DNA from: Aphrocallistes beatrix
Lineage: Eukaryota > Porifera > Hexactinellida > Sceptrulophora > Aphrocallistidae
Length of the DNA stretch: 64,000 bases
Assembly (NCBI GenBank): GCA_963281255.1
Contig: OY725491.1
Span: 5,568,857 to 5,632,856, forward strand
Direction: 5' to 3'
Positions 12,901-25,941 of this stretch are shown here, piece by piece. Within the stretch, counting starts at the first letter, position 1. The number at the start of each line of letters is the position of its first letter. Below the pieces are notes generated by a model. The model searched no databases and was not told the DNA's origin. It saw nothing but the letters and a program-made list of their open reading frames with translations. The position numbers and the translations under genes are program-made.

Positions 12901-14265
12901 CAAAGTTATGTTGCTGGTTAAGCTGATAGAATGATATATACATAATTGCTCAATAGAACTGTATTAATGGTAGATTGATTGACTGAGCAAGTGAATTTAA
13001 TGTGTGGTATTACAACCACATTATGGTTTTCGGAGACATCTAGATTGTATTCTATAGACAAAATGACTACACCAGAGGAATTAGAATGTTGTTTACAACC
13101 AAGTATATCCTTTCTGAAATATGTTGAAACTCTGAAATATATTGGAATAAATTAGCAATGGTAATAGCAGGCAATGCAACGTTAGCCGGAGTGTATGGCT
13201 ATCTAAAAAATATATTTTTTTGCTGTACCCAGAGTGAATGTTTTTTACTATACATGATATCATAACCTCCTACAAACAAGACTATGTAATACATGTAATA
13301 TAATGATTGCTATATGATAAGGCAGTTTTTAATTTTATGCGGATAAGTATTTCTAGATAATCTAGCCTTTTGTCTATTTGCATATATTACAGAGAAAAGT
13401 CCTGAACTTCAGTAGACGGGATACTTTACATAATGATAATGCAATGTGAGAGAATATTGAAATGCGGGAGAAAACTAATTCATTTGGAATTTTAATTAGA
13501 AATATTATTGAGGTACTTTTCATAAATATTGTCATATTAGCAAGTAAAGCCACCGGTGATTGAGTAACATATCATGTTGATATTATTAAGACATATATTA
13601 ACAATTCAATAGATTCATAAATTTGAATGCTTCACAATATAAATAGAGATTTCATAGAAAAGTTGTAAAAAATATTGAATAATATATCAGAGGAGGATAC
13701 ATTATGTTTATCAGAGGATATTGAAGAAGAGTAGTATGATTTCGAGTGATGATAAATACTATCAACTCTTTCAAATAACTCCAAATAAGGAGTGTCTGAT
13801 AGACTAATATAAGGATCGGTAAGGTAAAAGGAAAAGGAGATTACTTCATCTTTATTAATACCTAGAACCATATGCGATAAGTTGCGAAAGACATACGTTT
13901 TGTCTAAGACTCCAACGCAAATATTGAGATAATGGAAAATTGCAAACAGTTGTATTTTTGGATATGTTTATCTAAAATCATTTAAAAGCATATCAACTGA
14001 CGTGAAATCACTTGTAAAGTAGATGCTATCAATACAGTTGAATTACTGAACATCAGAAACCCAAATGCAAGTAAGTGATTTTAGTTTGATTTTGATAGCT
14101 ATTCAAGTACTTTGTAGTATATTACAAAATCCCATGAGAAGTCTTCTTGGTTAGAGAAGAGATTTCTTAGTAAAAACTAATATGTAGAAAATTATAGGAA
14201 TAAAACATTAAATATGAGCTCTCTGGATTTCTACATGTAATGCTATTCAAATGGAGAAATTATAG

Positions 14266-14393
14266 GAAATAGCAACCAATTTTTAAGTCTCAAGTGTTGA
14301 TTTTGTATTAATTATGTTCCCTTATTAGCAACCTCGCGTATTATCAACCTTTTCGTAAACAAAAACCGAGTTGTTGATAAGTGAATTCCACTG
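14266..14393. mobile_element. left-truncated MITE relic, CAGTGGAATTC family
   Basis: The sequence matches the body of the outer element at 60519-60810 (words AGCAACCAATTTT, TTTTGTATTAATT, TTCCCTTATTAGC) and ends in GAATTCCACTG. The left terminus is missing. Confidence 0.6.
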
Positions 14394-17053
14394 TCTATTT
14401 ATTCGTGATAACCACCTTTCTCGATTTGGTGGAATTATTGTTTATTATCCACATATGTCAAATACAGAAAATATAGACGAGGTGTGATTATGTCGCTTTC
14501 CATGAAACATTTGCAACAAATCGTTCGCTTATATTGACTATTTAATTCCTAACACATACATGATTATTCTCCTTGAATGCATCTATTGTTAAGTTCATTG
14601 TATTGAGGGGTTTTAGTGGGAAATGCTTAATGAATACATCACAAATATGCTTCTATTGGCTATAATTAGGAATTAGATAATTGTGATTCTAATACCTAAC
14701 ATGTAATTGGAAGTTCTGACACTTCGTTTTAGTCTAACTAGTAGTATATTATAGTTCAATCAAAATACTTGAAATTTTGAAGCTTTATTTGTAATTGAAA
14801 ACTTATTAGTGAGAAATAAAAACGAGATTAATGGTGTTTGTATAAATTTAGCAAATTCGGCATCTCATGAAATTATACGACTAATCTCACTACCAATAAA
14901 TCACTTTTGAGGCTTTCACTAAATAGAAATTGCAATCAATTTACAATTGATCAAATTGGAACCAATGTAATTAAGTCGTGAATTGCAATTTATCAAAGGA
15001 TTCAAATTGTTTCTTATAAGCATTACAAATGTAATTGTGAAAGTGAAACGATAATCACAAAATTGAATATTTTCCGATGATGCAAAGACGTCAGATCAAA
15101 TTGGAGATTTATGACATAAGAGAATTCTGTTAAGTGGCTGAGTCTAAAGTTTTTCTTTATCACAATAAATACTGAAAATGGTTTCAATCACGTCAAAGAA
15201 TATTTCAAATTTTTTATATAAACTCCTTAATACGACACATCACTGAAATCATAAAAATGATCTTATGTAGTTAAAATTCTCTATTAGGTTTACAGGGAAT
15301 TATAATATCCTTAGATTAAGTAAGATGTCATTGAGGAAGCTTTGTTAGCTCATATCAGAATTCCGTTCAAGCCTATGCTGTGACGCAGGTAGATTAAAGT
15401 GAACAGATTTACGCGCTAGAATAAAGTGCATCACAAGCGGATGTAAAATAAAATCTTCACATCTTGAATTAATGATATTAAGAAAAGTTGAAGATTTGTT
15501 CTAATAAATTTCGATCTAAATACCCATTTGTATTAAATTAAAACACACCACGAATTTCGTGACATTTATCTCCAAATCAATTTGATTAAAATGACCATTT
15601 TTGGGTGTGTATTTAGGTTAATTATTCATAAATTTTTTTTAGAAATATGTCAATGTTTTGGCTTCAAGAGAGGATCATAGCTGAGTTCACTATTACGTAT
15701 TCTAATTGCCAATCTTAAGCAATGGAAATATTGAGAGATGCATTTTTTAATGCAGGTGTTGATATATGATATTAGTACAGAGTAGAATCACTTGATCATT
15801 TACGTAAGTTACTTTAATAAGGACCTTCAACTTTATCAATATAACGTTAAAACAGCTCGCCCCAATATAAAATCAGTCAACTTGTGTTGTCTTCCAATAT
15901 TTGCATACTCAATGTTACTCTCCACAAATAATTAGATTCCTATTTCGGTTAGACCAGACAGAAAGTTCATAATTAAGACACAAGGCGATAAGCAACATAA
16001 AATGTGCATAACTGGCGTCAGATCTACACAGTAAACACTGTTGAATCAGGAGTAGAAAGTACAAATAAAAGCAAGTCAGAGTGTAAATGTGTTATTAATT
16101 AATTAATTAATTAAGTTATGATAAACTAAGATTAATATTGGTTTGATTCAGAGAACTAATCTAGTGCATATGTTTATAACGAGATAATAGGAAAGATGAG
16201 AAGGTAATACAGAATTTTTAGTAAATTAAATAGTATCTTCTCAATCTGTTATTGAAGTATAATCCTAACTAGAATGCTATACTCAGGAATTTTTTTGCAT
16301 ATACTCACAAAGTAAGTATTGTAAAGTACGGCCAAATTCAGAAAATATGTATTATTAATTTCCACTGTCAATATTACATTGCTAAAAATCAAAGTGCGTA
16401 TAATAATCAGGATTTCATGAGGGAAGGGACGAATGTACCCCCCTGGATATTTAAATTCTCCCCCGAAAACGAAGATGGGAGACAATGTGAGCTCAATTCT
16501 TATTCAGATAATAATTATGCTTCCCTACTATCACCTTCCTGTTGGTTTGATAACCCAAGTGCCCCCCCTGCATGCAAATAATGTATGAAACACTGATCAT
16601 CTTTAAAATTGAGAAGAAGTCATTCTTATCTGTCATCATTGTTCCTCGCCAATCCAAACAGCTCTGTACCAATGATCGAAATAATCGTTCGGATCAGTGA
16701 ATCTGATCCGATTAGTGAAATAATTTTCACTAATTCTATGGGAAATTAACGATAATAAAGCTGTTATAATATTAAGGTTTATATTTCATTGTGATTGCTC
16801 TTTAACGAGATTTCTGTCTTACACAAACCTCCCTGATGGTAAGTATGAGTCATTATTTGTAATATTCCCAAGAAATCAGCTTGATTTCTGATAATTGTGA
16901 AGTAGCATGAAATTCAAATTTTCCATAGGAAATGGCTTGAAATGTGGCGTTATGTCGGAAGACACAAAATGTTTTGTGGCGTATAATTCATGAAACAAGG
17001 ACTTTTGTCTCAAAATCCACAAAAAACATCTTGATAGGGTAGTTTATCATATA

Positions 17054-17282
17054 CAGTGTGTTCGGAAATTATTGAGACTTTTTCGAATTGCCTTCAATTA
17101 GCAATATATTCATTCCTAGTACAAGCACATATTATATAACCATCAGTGTTATTGAATAGCTAGACTTGGCTAGACTAGATAATTCATCACAGATTTAAGA
17201 TATCCACTATCAAAAAAAAATACTTTACCAATGAATAGTTTAAGATAATTATATTTAGTCTCAATAATTTCCGAACACACTG
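17054..17282. mobile_element. mariner-like MITE with perfect 26-bp ends
   Basis: The first 26 bases, beginning CAGTGTGTTCGGAAATTATT, are perfectly inverted at the right end, and both ends are flanked by TA. It is 229 bp and non-coding. Perfect termini suggest recent mobility with help from an autonomous Tc1/mariner relative elsewhere. Confidence 0.85.
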
Positions 17283-19969
17283 TATATACTTAATCTGATT
17301 TTGATACTAATTCAGGAAATATCCTTTTACTCGAAATTATTGGACACTCGGTATACATGGGAAATTGCAAAAAATCATCAAATATTATATTTGATTACAT
17401 AATGAAAATTGAAAACAAAAAACCCTTTATATATTTTTATTTTTGAATAAACATCGTAGTAACTTAAGCTCACTAAACAAACTAATAATTTCCTAAAAAT
17501 CAGGAATATTTCAACTTGGTGGACAAATTTTTTACTAAATAAAGAATTGATGATGGATAGATTGAAAAAAAGAAGCATACTTGTCTATCGGATTTCGTAT
17601 GTAAATTTGCAAAAAATGCGAAAATTGAAAGTATTAGGAAGAGCGCTTAACACAATTGCGATAATCAATAGGAAATTAAAATATTAGTAGCTTAATCAGA
17701 ATAAACATCCCAAATTATAAATGATGAAATCTGCTCAAGTTAGTTTATCGTTAACAGCACACACAGTATATTAGTAATTAATTCGAATGCCAGGTAATTC
17801 AACAATTATTCGTGATGGAATGGAACTTACTGAATAGCTAGCTGACCGAAATTAAAATGTTCAGTTTAATTAATTAAGAAAAAAAGCATATGAAAACATT
17901 TTCATAAATACATCTTAAAATAGAATTAATTCAAAGCAAAATTTTATTCTTGAAATGCCCTGCCTAGACTAGTTAATTAAACACAATTAGAATAGTATTC
18001 TATTGAAACAGTCGTGTAATAATAACTACAGCATATTACTGGACAATTAACAGTTGATAAATCCTAATCGAGGATGTTCTAATCGAATCAAAAGATTACA
18101 TATTCTAATAAGGAGTTGGATATCGCAAGAGATTTAGCAAGTGTTTGGGTGTGCGGTGTATCAACGAGATCATTTGGAAGGATTATGTAATAAGTAATTG
18201 GAGCTGAAGCAACATTGAAATCAGTGCGTCATAAGCTGTTCTGGGTACTCTGGACAAATTAGTTTCGAAGTTACGCCATCCGATAATGTGTATTCAACTT
18301 ATTGGGGGTCTGTTGGCGGTACAAGCCTTTGGACACTATCCACCTATGTCCTATGGTGTTCATGACGCATAAATTTACTTCTAACTTTTTTTCAAATACA
18401 ATTATCAAAAATTCAAAAATCGTATTGAATAATTATAATTTGTGTCAAAATAATTGTAATGGAGTCCACACAATTAATGGATATCGTCTTCTGAATTGAT
18501 CTACGCAGACTGTACGTGGAGGACTATAATAATACATCTACAAATTTTCCATTCATAAGATTTTAAGAAGTGGTATTTAGTTCTATCATATTTTAATCTA
18601 TTATGAATATGTCAGGTAATTTGAAATTAATATTAATAATAAGGATATTAAGGTTGAATATTATGATTAGTATGAAAAAAAATTATATTAAATTTGTGGA
18701 GATTCCACAGTTGACATGACACTCATTCATAAACATTTAAAAATCTTATTTTCAATTCCAAATATGGAACTAGATGTGGAGAAAGTCTTCGAATATGAAA
18801 ATAGTCGACAGAATTCATTATTCATGAATTCTATATATTCTTGATAAGGAGTAGATATGATTTAACTGTCCTGCAACCATTTTCAAATATAGCATACCTA
18901 CCTCCTCATATGATAAACCAATGAATAATAAATAAGAAAGTACGATCAGATGGTGTTAAAATATGTTAGTTGACGTTAGTTGACTAGTTGATAAAAATTT
19001 GCATAAAACAGACGGATAACATATGGATGTTAAATTCGTATGGAAGAAAAGTATGATCAATAATTAATAATTCAATGACAATGATGTACATACATTTGGT
19101 TAGGATAAAGTGAATATTATACAAGTACGTATATACCAATATTGGAACCCAGAAGAACATGTTAAAAGCGCACTTATCAACTTGATTCATATTTTACTCT
19201 TAATAGTGAATTCCGTGTGAGAATATGAATGTTCGGATGTCGGTACTTATTACTATCCAAGCCACAATGAAGTTTCCTCTATGGAGCTACCATAAAATGT
19301 AAAGCCTAGTCGTAATGATCAAATACATATGCAAGTATTAGCTTTAAACTCTGTCAGCTGAATGTGGTTGTCATTTTCAAGAGATGGAATTGTCACTATA
19401 CGATTTTAAATATATTTGAATATTCAAATGAATCGTTCTCTCTACCAACCAAACACTGAATGTTATGAATTAATTAATCTAATATAGAAACTAGTATCTA
19501 AGTTGGATTAACCATCAAAATATTTAAAAATTCAAACACTATTGAATTCGTCAAACGAACTATTGAGGTATTTGGGACCTCATTTAATATAACTGATAAT
19601 CGCCTCCACACCACTTAGAGTGAAAATACATATTCTATCTTCCTCAGTCCGGCATTCATAAGGTTAATTAATATATCAAAGTAAAGTATAATGGAGCATA
19701 TCAGAAGATGTAACATTAAAACGTTTATCACACAACTCTGTTGCTGGAGCCAACATGGATTAGGAATTGATTGTTTTCTGGCCCTGACTAATAACCGAAC
19801 ACGTCAAGTTACAATTGTAACTATGTACATGTATCATCATAGACCATTGTCTAGTCTAATTGAATAAGATATTCCTCAAAAAAAGTCAAAACATTCGTCT
19901 TAAAATTAGACGCGTTTGATATCAAACATCAACATACATATAAGATTATGTGAATATATTAAAACCAAC

Positions 19970-22667
19970 CTGTCTTCTTGCCCGCCTAAACTGTGCCACG
20001 TTCGCAATCGTCTCTGCGGAAAGACATTTCAACTCCATGGCGCCTTCATCTAGGATCTTAACCAACTCTTCCAGCCCGCCTAGATCCACAATGGATAATC
20101 TGATGTGCGCATTTTCTGATATCTCGCGCAGTATCTTAAGCGCACCAATCTTACACTTCACATCTTCTGTACAGATAAGATTTATCAATAATTCTAGACC
20201 TCCCACGTCCTTAATCGCCATTTGACAGGTCTCAAGTTTGAGATTGAAATCTCGCATTGAGCACAAAGCAATAACAGTGGCGGTTTGGTTGCCTCCTTTC
20301 AGGTATTTGATCAGTTTTTGTATCTGCCAGTATTCTGAAGGGAGATCAGTGGTGGATTCGTTCCTACGCTCAGGGTACTCCTCTTCGCTCTCATCATCTG
20401 ATGAACTCTCAATGAACGGATCATACGTAGTCCCTGTGCAATATAGTCATGTAAAAACCAAGGATAATCCATATAGACCAAGAGATATATACACGGAGAG
20501 CACTCATTAATGAGAAATCGACAGCCGCTATGTATTTTCGCAAAATTTTTCATGTCCAAAGTATGTGGTTATTGCGGTACATAAAAATTCATAGGGAAAT
20601 AACTAAAAAGGTCGAGTTAATACTGATGCTATCGGAGTTACTACAATTAATTGGGTTTACCAGGAATGTATTACATCATTTCTGCCCAAATCCATTTAGA
20701 TGGAGAGCCATAGAAATTCGGGGGGTGTACTATTAAAAACACAGGTAAACTAATATTTTTAAAATTAGCAAAGGGAATAATAGTTGGTTAAAATAAGTTG
20801 AAACAGGGTTATTAACATTGTAAATGATGAATAGTTATTTGATTTTGGCTTAAACTTTGAAGAACTCCATAAAAACAAAATATTAATGTTTTTTAACCTT
20901 TGGTATTAGCTAGGGTATCAGATAACATAATAGTCTATCCACTAAACTGTTAATTTTCACACTTTAAATTTAATTTGAAGACACTCAATCTGATTTCATA
21001 ACATCAAATTATCCTAATAGCCAATTCTCTATCTTCCATGATATCTAAAAGCCCATCTGGAAACCCACACCAGGTGAACAACCAGTCGACATTTATCAAA
21101 TTACATACCAGTTTATAAATACTATCAAAATATTCAGAAATGGATCTAGGAAACTAATCATGATATATTACTTAAGGTACCTCTGTGTAACTGGATTCTT
21201 GCACATGAAGGTTAAATCATTACTGGAGTAGCCCATATGCTCAGATAGTAATCGATACATTATTAATAAAGCACTAACTAGTACTAGCACTGTGATAAAT
21301 TTCCAACTTATTTCAATATCAGAAGAGAGTGGTTTGCCATGAATATATTTAAATAGATATCGTCTGTGGGAGGGTTTGAAATGCAAATACTTGTCCATAT
21401 GTTAATATGCAAGCATCAGATATATTCTTGTTGCCAAATACCAGCCAACAATGAATCCACGCAAGCTGCGATAAGCCAAGGGCGGAGCTTGTATCGTGTT
21501 GTTGCCATAGTGATGATGTTAGTCCAGATGAATGTTTATATGCTAGTATCATTAATGCATAGAAAAAATCGACATCGTGCTTTGCACTAGAGCGAAAATC
21601 AAGGACAGATAATGGTCGGGTAACCTCTAATTAGTATGTAAATTATTCAAATGCTTATAGGGTGTACAGGAAGAAACTGAATTAATGATGGTGTAGTTCA
21701 ATTTGTGCAGATGCGGGGTCTATGGTGCATTAATAAGGAAGTCAAAGCATGGTATTTTTGCATAATGTGTACCCTGAACTCAATGGTTTTAGCGTTAAAA
21801 GTAATTTACATAACATTTACAAGTGTGCATAATACGAAATTCTGGTTAGACTAATCAATTAAAGGCTGCAAAGACGTTTCAAATTCAAATCCAAATTATT
21901 ATTCCAAGAAGTGACATTGTGAATGTTGTTGATGTGTTGAGTCAAATTGTCCATTAAAAATTAGATAATAAATGTCCTGTATTTAGTTCGCATTTAGATA
22001 TAAATTATTGCATTTCTCCTGATAATCTACATATATACATTTACATGTATTGCTTTTATTTTTAGAAAGATATCAAAGTGAAACAGCGTTTACATAAGAT
22101 TAACCATTATGCTGTACGCATTACTTTAATGTAAGTCAACTCCGCTTAATCGGGACAAGTTTCCAGGAACGGAATGGTTCCCATACATAGAAACTAATAC
22201 GAAATGTCATCAGTTAGTTGAGGACTCCACTTAATCGGGAAGAAATATCCGGGACCAAAGTGTCCCGATTAAGCGGAGTCACCTGTATTTTAATTGTATT
22301 TACCAGCTCGAGTACTGATTCGAGTCTGCTGTGATTTAATTGACAGCATGCTTACTCCCTTGGTGGCTATTTTAGACGGAGTCTTGACTGGGGATTTCGC
22401 AGGTGATTTTATCTTCATCCGGTCCTTCTCAATCTCAGAGCTGTTCTGCTCTGGCTTCTGAAAGGCTTTCTCTGCTAGCAGATCATCTGTGTGGTACTTA
22501 TTCTTATCAGCCAGTTTCGACTGACGTAATTTCAGTTCCTGCGAGATGTCCTTAGACGTGGGTTTCTTAACAGGACGCCGGGCGCTATTCCTGGCAGGGG
22601 AACTCGGCGAGGTGTCTCCTACTCTGGGGTCAGCTATGCCAACACTCTCCATTGTACTGAATAACAT
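19970..22667 (-). CDS. ODAD2: ODAD2/ARMC4-like protein, two exons, 3' part not found
   Basis: Exon 19970-20433 encodes an acidic stretch ([15 protein letters not shown]), the segment [20 protein letters not shown], then CSMRDFNL and about two armadillo repeats ending [16 protein letters not shown]. This order matches the start of the ARM domain of ODAD2/ARMC4, the axonemal factor that docks outer dynein arms in motile cilia. It has an AG acceptor at the left of the coding order and a GT donor at the right. Exon 22304-22667 is proposed as the preceding exon: it is basic and rich in Ser, Pro and Lys, ends at a GT donor in phase 1, and the next exon starts with two bases, so the phases fit. That link is inference, because this part has no family match I recognise. 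No further ARM exons are visible below 19970, so the gene is partial, broken or continues across an unusually long intron. Confidence 0.7.
22134..22285. mobile_element. MITE, CAGTCGACTCCGCTTAAT family, in an ODAD2 intron
   Basis: Inverted ends AGTCAACTCCGCTTAATCGG and CCGATTAAGCGGAGTCACCTG are flanked by TA. The ends have decayed slightly compared with the 9.7 kb and 35.6 kb copies. It lies only 19 bases downstream of the inferred 22304 splice donor. Confidence 0.7.
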
Positions 22668-23538
22668 TGGTAGATGTAATGCAACAAAATAATAAATTCA
22701 AAATACACGCAATATTATTTAGTCTAGATGGATAAATGAGGTGTAATGGATATTAGTGTGTCAGCAGATACATAGAACAGGTCAGGTTATTAATTGCCCA
22801 TCTGTTCAGTATCCAATACTTATAGTGATGATTAAATTAAGCAATTTCAAAAATCTGACAAAAGCAACTCAAGCAGTCATTTATTATGAAAAGGTGGATC
22901 AGAAAAATTACCCTTCACGACAAGTAATTAATTATATGCACGTGTTACAAGATGTTTCAATATATGATGATTCAAAATAATGTGACAAGTAAAACTTTCA
23001 ATAAAATAAAAATGTTTTTTACTAAGATAGACAGACTTAAAGGTCATTTCGGGAGTACACCCATGTATTTATCGCATAATATATCCAACATGAATTTTAT
23101 CTAACAGGCCGATCATAAGTCTCAGTAAGTAGAAATTACTCAACAAGTTCTCTTGTTACTAGTCTTATGGCTCAATGATAGTTCAAATTAATAAGCTTAA
23201 CACGTACTATTCTCCATTTCACAATGAAGCATTAGAATGGAAACTTGTAAAAATGCACTTTTTAATAATTCATACAAGTAGATGATCTTAAAATATCACA
23301 AACTTATAAATCTATTTAATACGACTGCATGTGGGTCACTGGATCAATCATGTGTAATCTGACCTTCGTAACTGATCTAGACATTTGTAGGTGTATAGTA
23401 TAGATGCAATAAACAGGAAATCAGGGGAAGATGAACTTATTCTCAACTTTGAGCAATCTACTGGGTAAGGCAGGCATGGAATCAGATAATTGGATAATGA
23501 ATTCAAGATACAATGTCGCAAAAAAGTTATTAAAAATA
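22668..23538. other. intergenic, ODAD2-like to PHF10-like
   Basis: AT-rich sequence between the two minus-strand genes. It would contain the PHF10-like 3' UTR and any upstream ODAD2 exons, but I see no supported feature. Confidence 0.5.
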
Positions 23539-25110
23539 TTATTGAGACATCAACACCTTCACACTCTTATGAAATCGATCATACCGCTCAACTTTGTCAC
23601 CTTTGCAAAGGCTACAGAAATAAGTTCCAATCTGTCGTGAAAGATTTTCGTAAGTTCTATCATCAATTTCATCGCAATCTTTATGGATCCATCTCTCACA
23701 CTCATCACAGCAAGCCATCAGAATGTCAGAGTCATCATCATGATAAGTTTTAAGGCAAATTGGACAGAAATTCCCAATCTCGAAAACTGAGAAACACCTT
23801 TCGCAAATTGTCTGTAAAAATTCGGGAGGGCGTTCTTCGTTATTATGTACTTCAGAGAAAATGTGATGCCATTTGAACAGTCGATCTTTTTCATTAATTT
23901 CTTGGTCAAACGCCCCCGAAGGGTTTGGACAAACGCAATTGCTGCAAGAGACACAGAGATCACATATCCACACGCCGCATGGAACACACGGAAAATTCAA
24001 ACAAAAAGTATGGTATCCCCTATCACAACTATAACACAACACCATTTTATCTTCATCACTTGCTTTCGTGCAAACTGTGCAAGTTTTACATTCAAGACAT
24101 TGCCATTCGTACGTTTTAATCTTCTCCAACGCTTCCTCCTCTAGATTTAGGCAGGAAAAGTGTGCAGTGGTTGGACACTGTGAACAATGGATTAGCTCTT
24201 CGAGGTCTTTCTCTGGGTTTCGCTGACGAAGGCAAACTATACATATCGCACTTGATGGTCGTTTTGATGCAGGCTTTTTCACCTCTTTTTTCTGAGGCAC
24301 TTCAGTAGGAATCTCAGTATCTGACTCTGTCTTCACTTCGTTTTCAGATGGAATGGGGTTTTCCAGTTGTATTGGCTGAGGGGGCGAAGGTTTAATCGAT
24401 ACCTTTTGCCTCTTAGGACATGGCGGTAGCTCTATCACTGTATCAAAAGGTAAGGACTTCAGCTGTTTCGTGTCGAAACTCTTATAAGTTTGCTGGTATT
24501 GCCCAGGGACTAATGCTACAGGGTACCGATTTGCGTTGGGGGGAGTGTCTAAAGGAACATGTCGGCAGTCCCGGGGTACAAGAGTAACATTAGTATTCGA
24601 ATCAAAGTATGTGGGACATAATTCATTCCTTTCTTGGTTCAGAAAAGCATTATAATCTGTGGCAGAGAGAATCGCCTTTCGTCGTTGGAATTCAATATCT
24701 GTTGATTGGGGTTTCTTAGCTGAAGCCGAGTAATGTGCATTATGTGAAGATACTAAGCGTTTTATTGTGTGAGCTTCTAACGCGTTATTGAATTCTATAA
24801 ACTTATTAGGAAATTCAACACTCATTAAGTCGAGGACTTCGCTGCATCGTAGCGCTACCAGACCGAGTAACGTGTTCATATCGCCTAAAGCTTCTGTGTT
24901 CTGTAGGAAATCCCGCTCCTCATAGTCAATGTTACGCCTTCTTAAGTCAGGGAAACGTCGCTGAAAAGCACGGACACCGAGATATTCCGCGATTTGCTCT
25001 TGAAGTAAATATGAATCTGCAAATGGGTCATCATTCGGCCATCGATACTCGATTATCTTCTGAGTAGGAAGGTTTAATTGCTTGAAACTATTGATGTGGA
25101 ACTTATTCAT
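23539..25110 (-). CDS. PHF10: PHF10/BAF45a-like chromatin protein with SAY domain and three PHD-type fingers
   Basis: This is a 523-residue single-exon protein. The segment YLLQEQIAEYLGVRAFQRRF followed by PDLRRR and LGLVALRCSEVLDLM is the SAY (supporter of activation of yellow) domain of PHF10 and fly SAYP, subunits of PBAF-type SWI/SNF remodellers. A disordered linker (about 225-285, with KRQKVS) leads to paired PHD fingers (about 289-392: CIVCLRQ, HCSQC, CTVCTKA, CYSCDRGYH), which in this family read histone H3 tails. Unusually, a third Cys/His cluster follows at about 440-505 (CERC, CPICLKTYHDDDSD, CDECERWIHKDCD, FCSLC). It resembles the PHD type of KMT2 proteins more than the d4 type. 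The protein would be nuclear. The start is the first ATG of the frame. Confidence 0.88.
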   Translation of the reverse strand: MNKFHINSFKQLNLPTQKIIEYRWPNDDPFADSYLLQEQIAEYLGVRAFQRRFPDLRRRNIDYEERDFLQNTEALGDMNTLLGLVALRCSEVLDLMSVEFPNKFIEFNNALEAHTIKRLVSSHNAHYSASAKKPQSTDIEFQRRKAILSATDYNAFLNQERNELCPTYFDSNTNVTLVPRDCRHVPLDTPPNANRYPVALVPGQYQQTYKSFDTKQLKSLPFDTVIELPPCPKRQKVSIKPSPPQPIQLENPIPSENEVKTESDTEIPTEVPQKKEVKKPASKRPSSAICIVCLRQRNPEKDLEELIHCSQCPTTAHFSCLNLEEEALEKIKTYEWQCLECKTCTVCTKASDEDKMVLCYSCDRGYHTFCLNFPCVPCGVWICDLCVSCSNCVCPNPSGAFDQEINEKDRLFKWHHIFSEVHNNEERPPEFLQTICERCFSVFEIGNFCPICLKTYHDDDSDILMACCDECERWIHKDCDEIDDRTYENLSRQIGTYFCSLCKGDKVERYDRFHKSVKVLMSQ

Positions 25111-25600
25111 CTAACTGCTTCGAACTTTCTTCTGCGGAATTAACATAATTCAGTTATTATAATAGTTAATTGAATTATATATTGTCAAAAGAATTTTTAT
25201 AACAAACGCATGCAAAGTCATTTTACTGTATACAAGTAGCAGCACAGCTGGTAGAGAAATTAACCGAATAAAATACTAATTCAACTATTGCGATAGCATG
25301 TTGGAAACTATAAACTGTTGTTGGAACTTGTCTACACTCCCGAAAAAAATTTAAATGATTAGTTAATATTATAAAGGATTATCTGATACATACAAGTTCA
25401 AGTAAGAGTATTACAATCTATGTACAATTTTGCTGACTTGTCCAAGCTACATTATAACTTTCAGGTCAGTACTAGCTTGAACGCGTCAGCAGTCATATTG
25501 AAGCAGAATGATTAAATTGAAAGAATGTTAAGATCGCAATAGAAATTACCGACAACCATAAGTGTCATTAACACTATTACTGGACAGTATTTAATGTTAG

Positions 25601-25644
25601 TTTCTATTAGTTACTATTAGTTACTATTAGTTACTATTACTAAA
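25601..25644. repeat. 10-bp tandem repeat
   Basis: About four copies of TTACTATTAG in direct orientation with a slightly varied first and last unit. Confidence 0.7.
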
Positions 25645-25810
25645 TCTAGCAAAAACTTGTGAGGGCCATTCATGGATGTTTAAATATCTTAAAGTTGCGT
25701 TTTGTTCGCTATTCACTTGCTAACAGGTAGAGTTATGGCCACGAGATTATTTAAATAATATGAATATTATATAATTATAATATATATGATATACAGGGTT
25801 TATTTAAGGA

Positions 25811-25941
25811 TTTGCTCAGAGGGCCCTGCAAAAGATTAGAGGTCCCTTACCACAAAACATAACACTACAAAAATTTGTAGCTAAGTATATGTCAATAAAA
25901 ATGTTAAGAAATTAGAGGTCCTTTTGGGCCCTCTAATTTAA
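25811..25941. repeat. inverted repeat, MITE-like
   Basis: GAGGGCCCTGCAAAAGATTA near the left is mirrored by TAGAGGTCCTTTTGGGCCCTC near the right, with an inner AGAGGTCC copy. It is non-coding and probably a degenerate short DNA transposon. Confidence 0.5.

Larger units (their letters stand above)
6618..19969. other. 13 kb gene desert
   Basis: No supported gene was found on either strand. Identifiable items are a GC-rich hAT-like element (7268-7610), a palindromic repeat (about 8565-8670), a CAGTCGACTCCGC element (9729-9916), a truncated relative (about 14266-14393) and a mariner-like MITE (17054-17282). A TTAA simple repeat lies near 16092-16114. The rest is AT-rich sequence whose open frames lack recognisable domains. 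Confidence 0.6.

Noticed and set aside
21168..21398. 76-codon minus-strand frame with one hydrophobic stretch between the ODAD2-like exons
   Set aside because: No family resemblance, and the flanking exons are phase-compatible without it.
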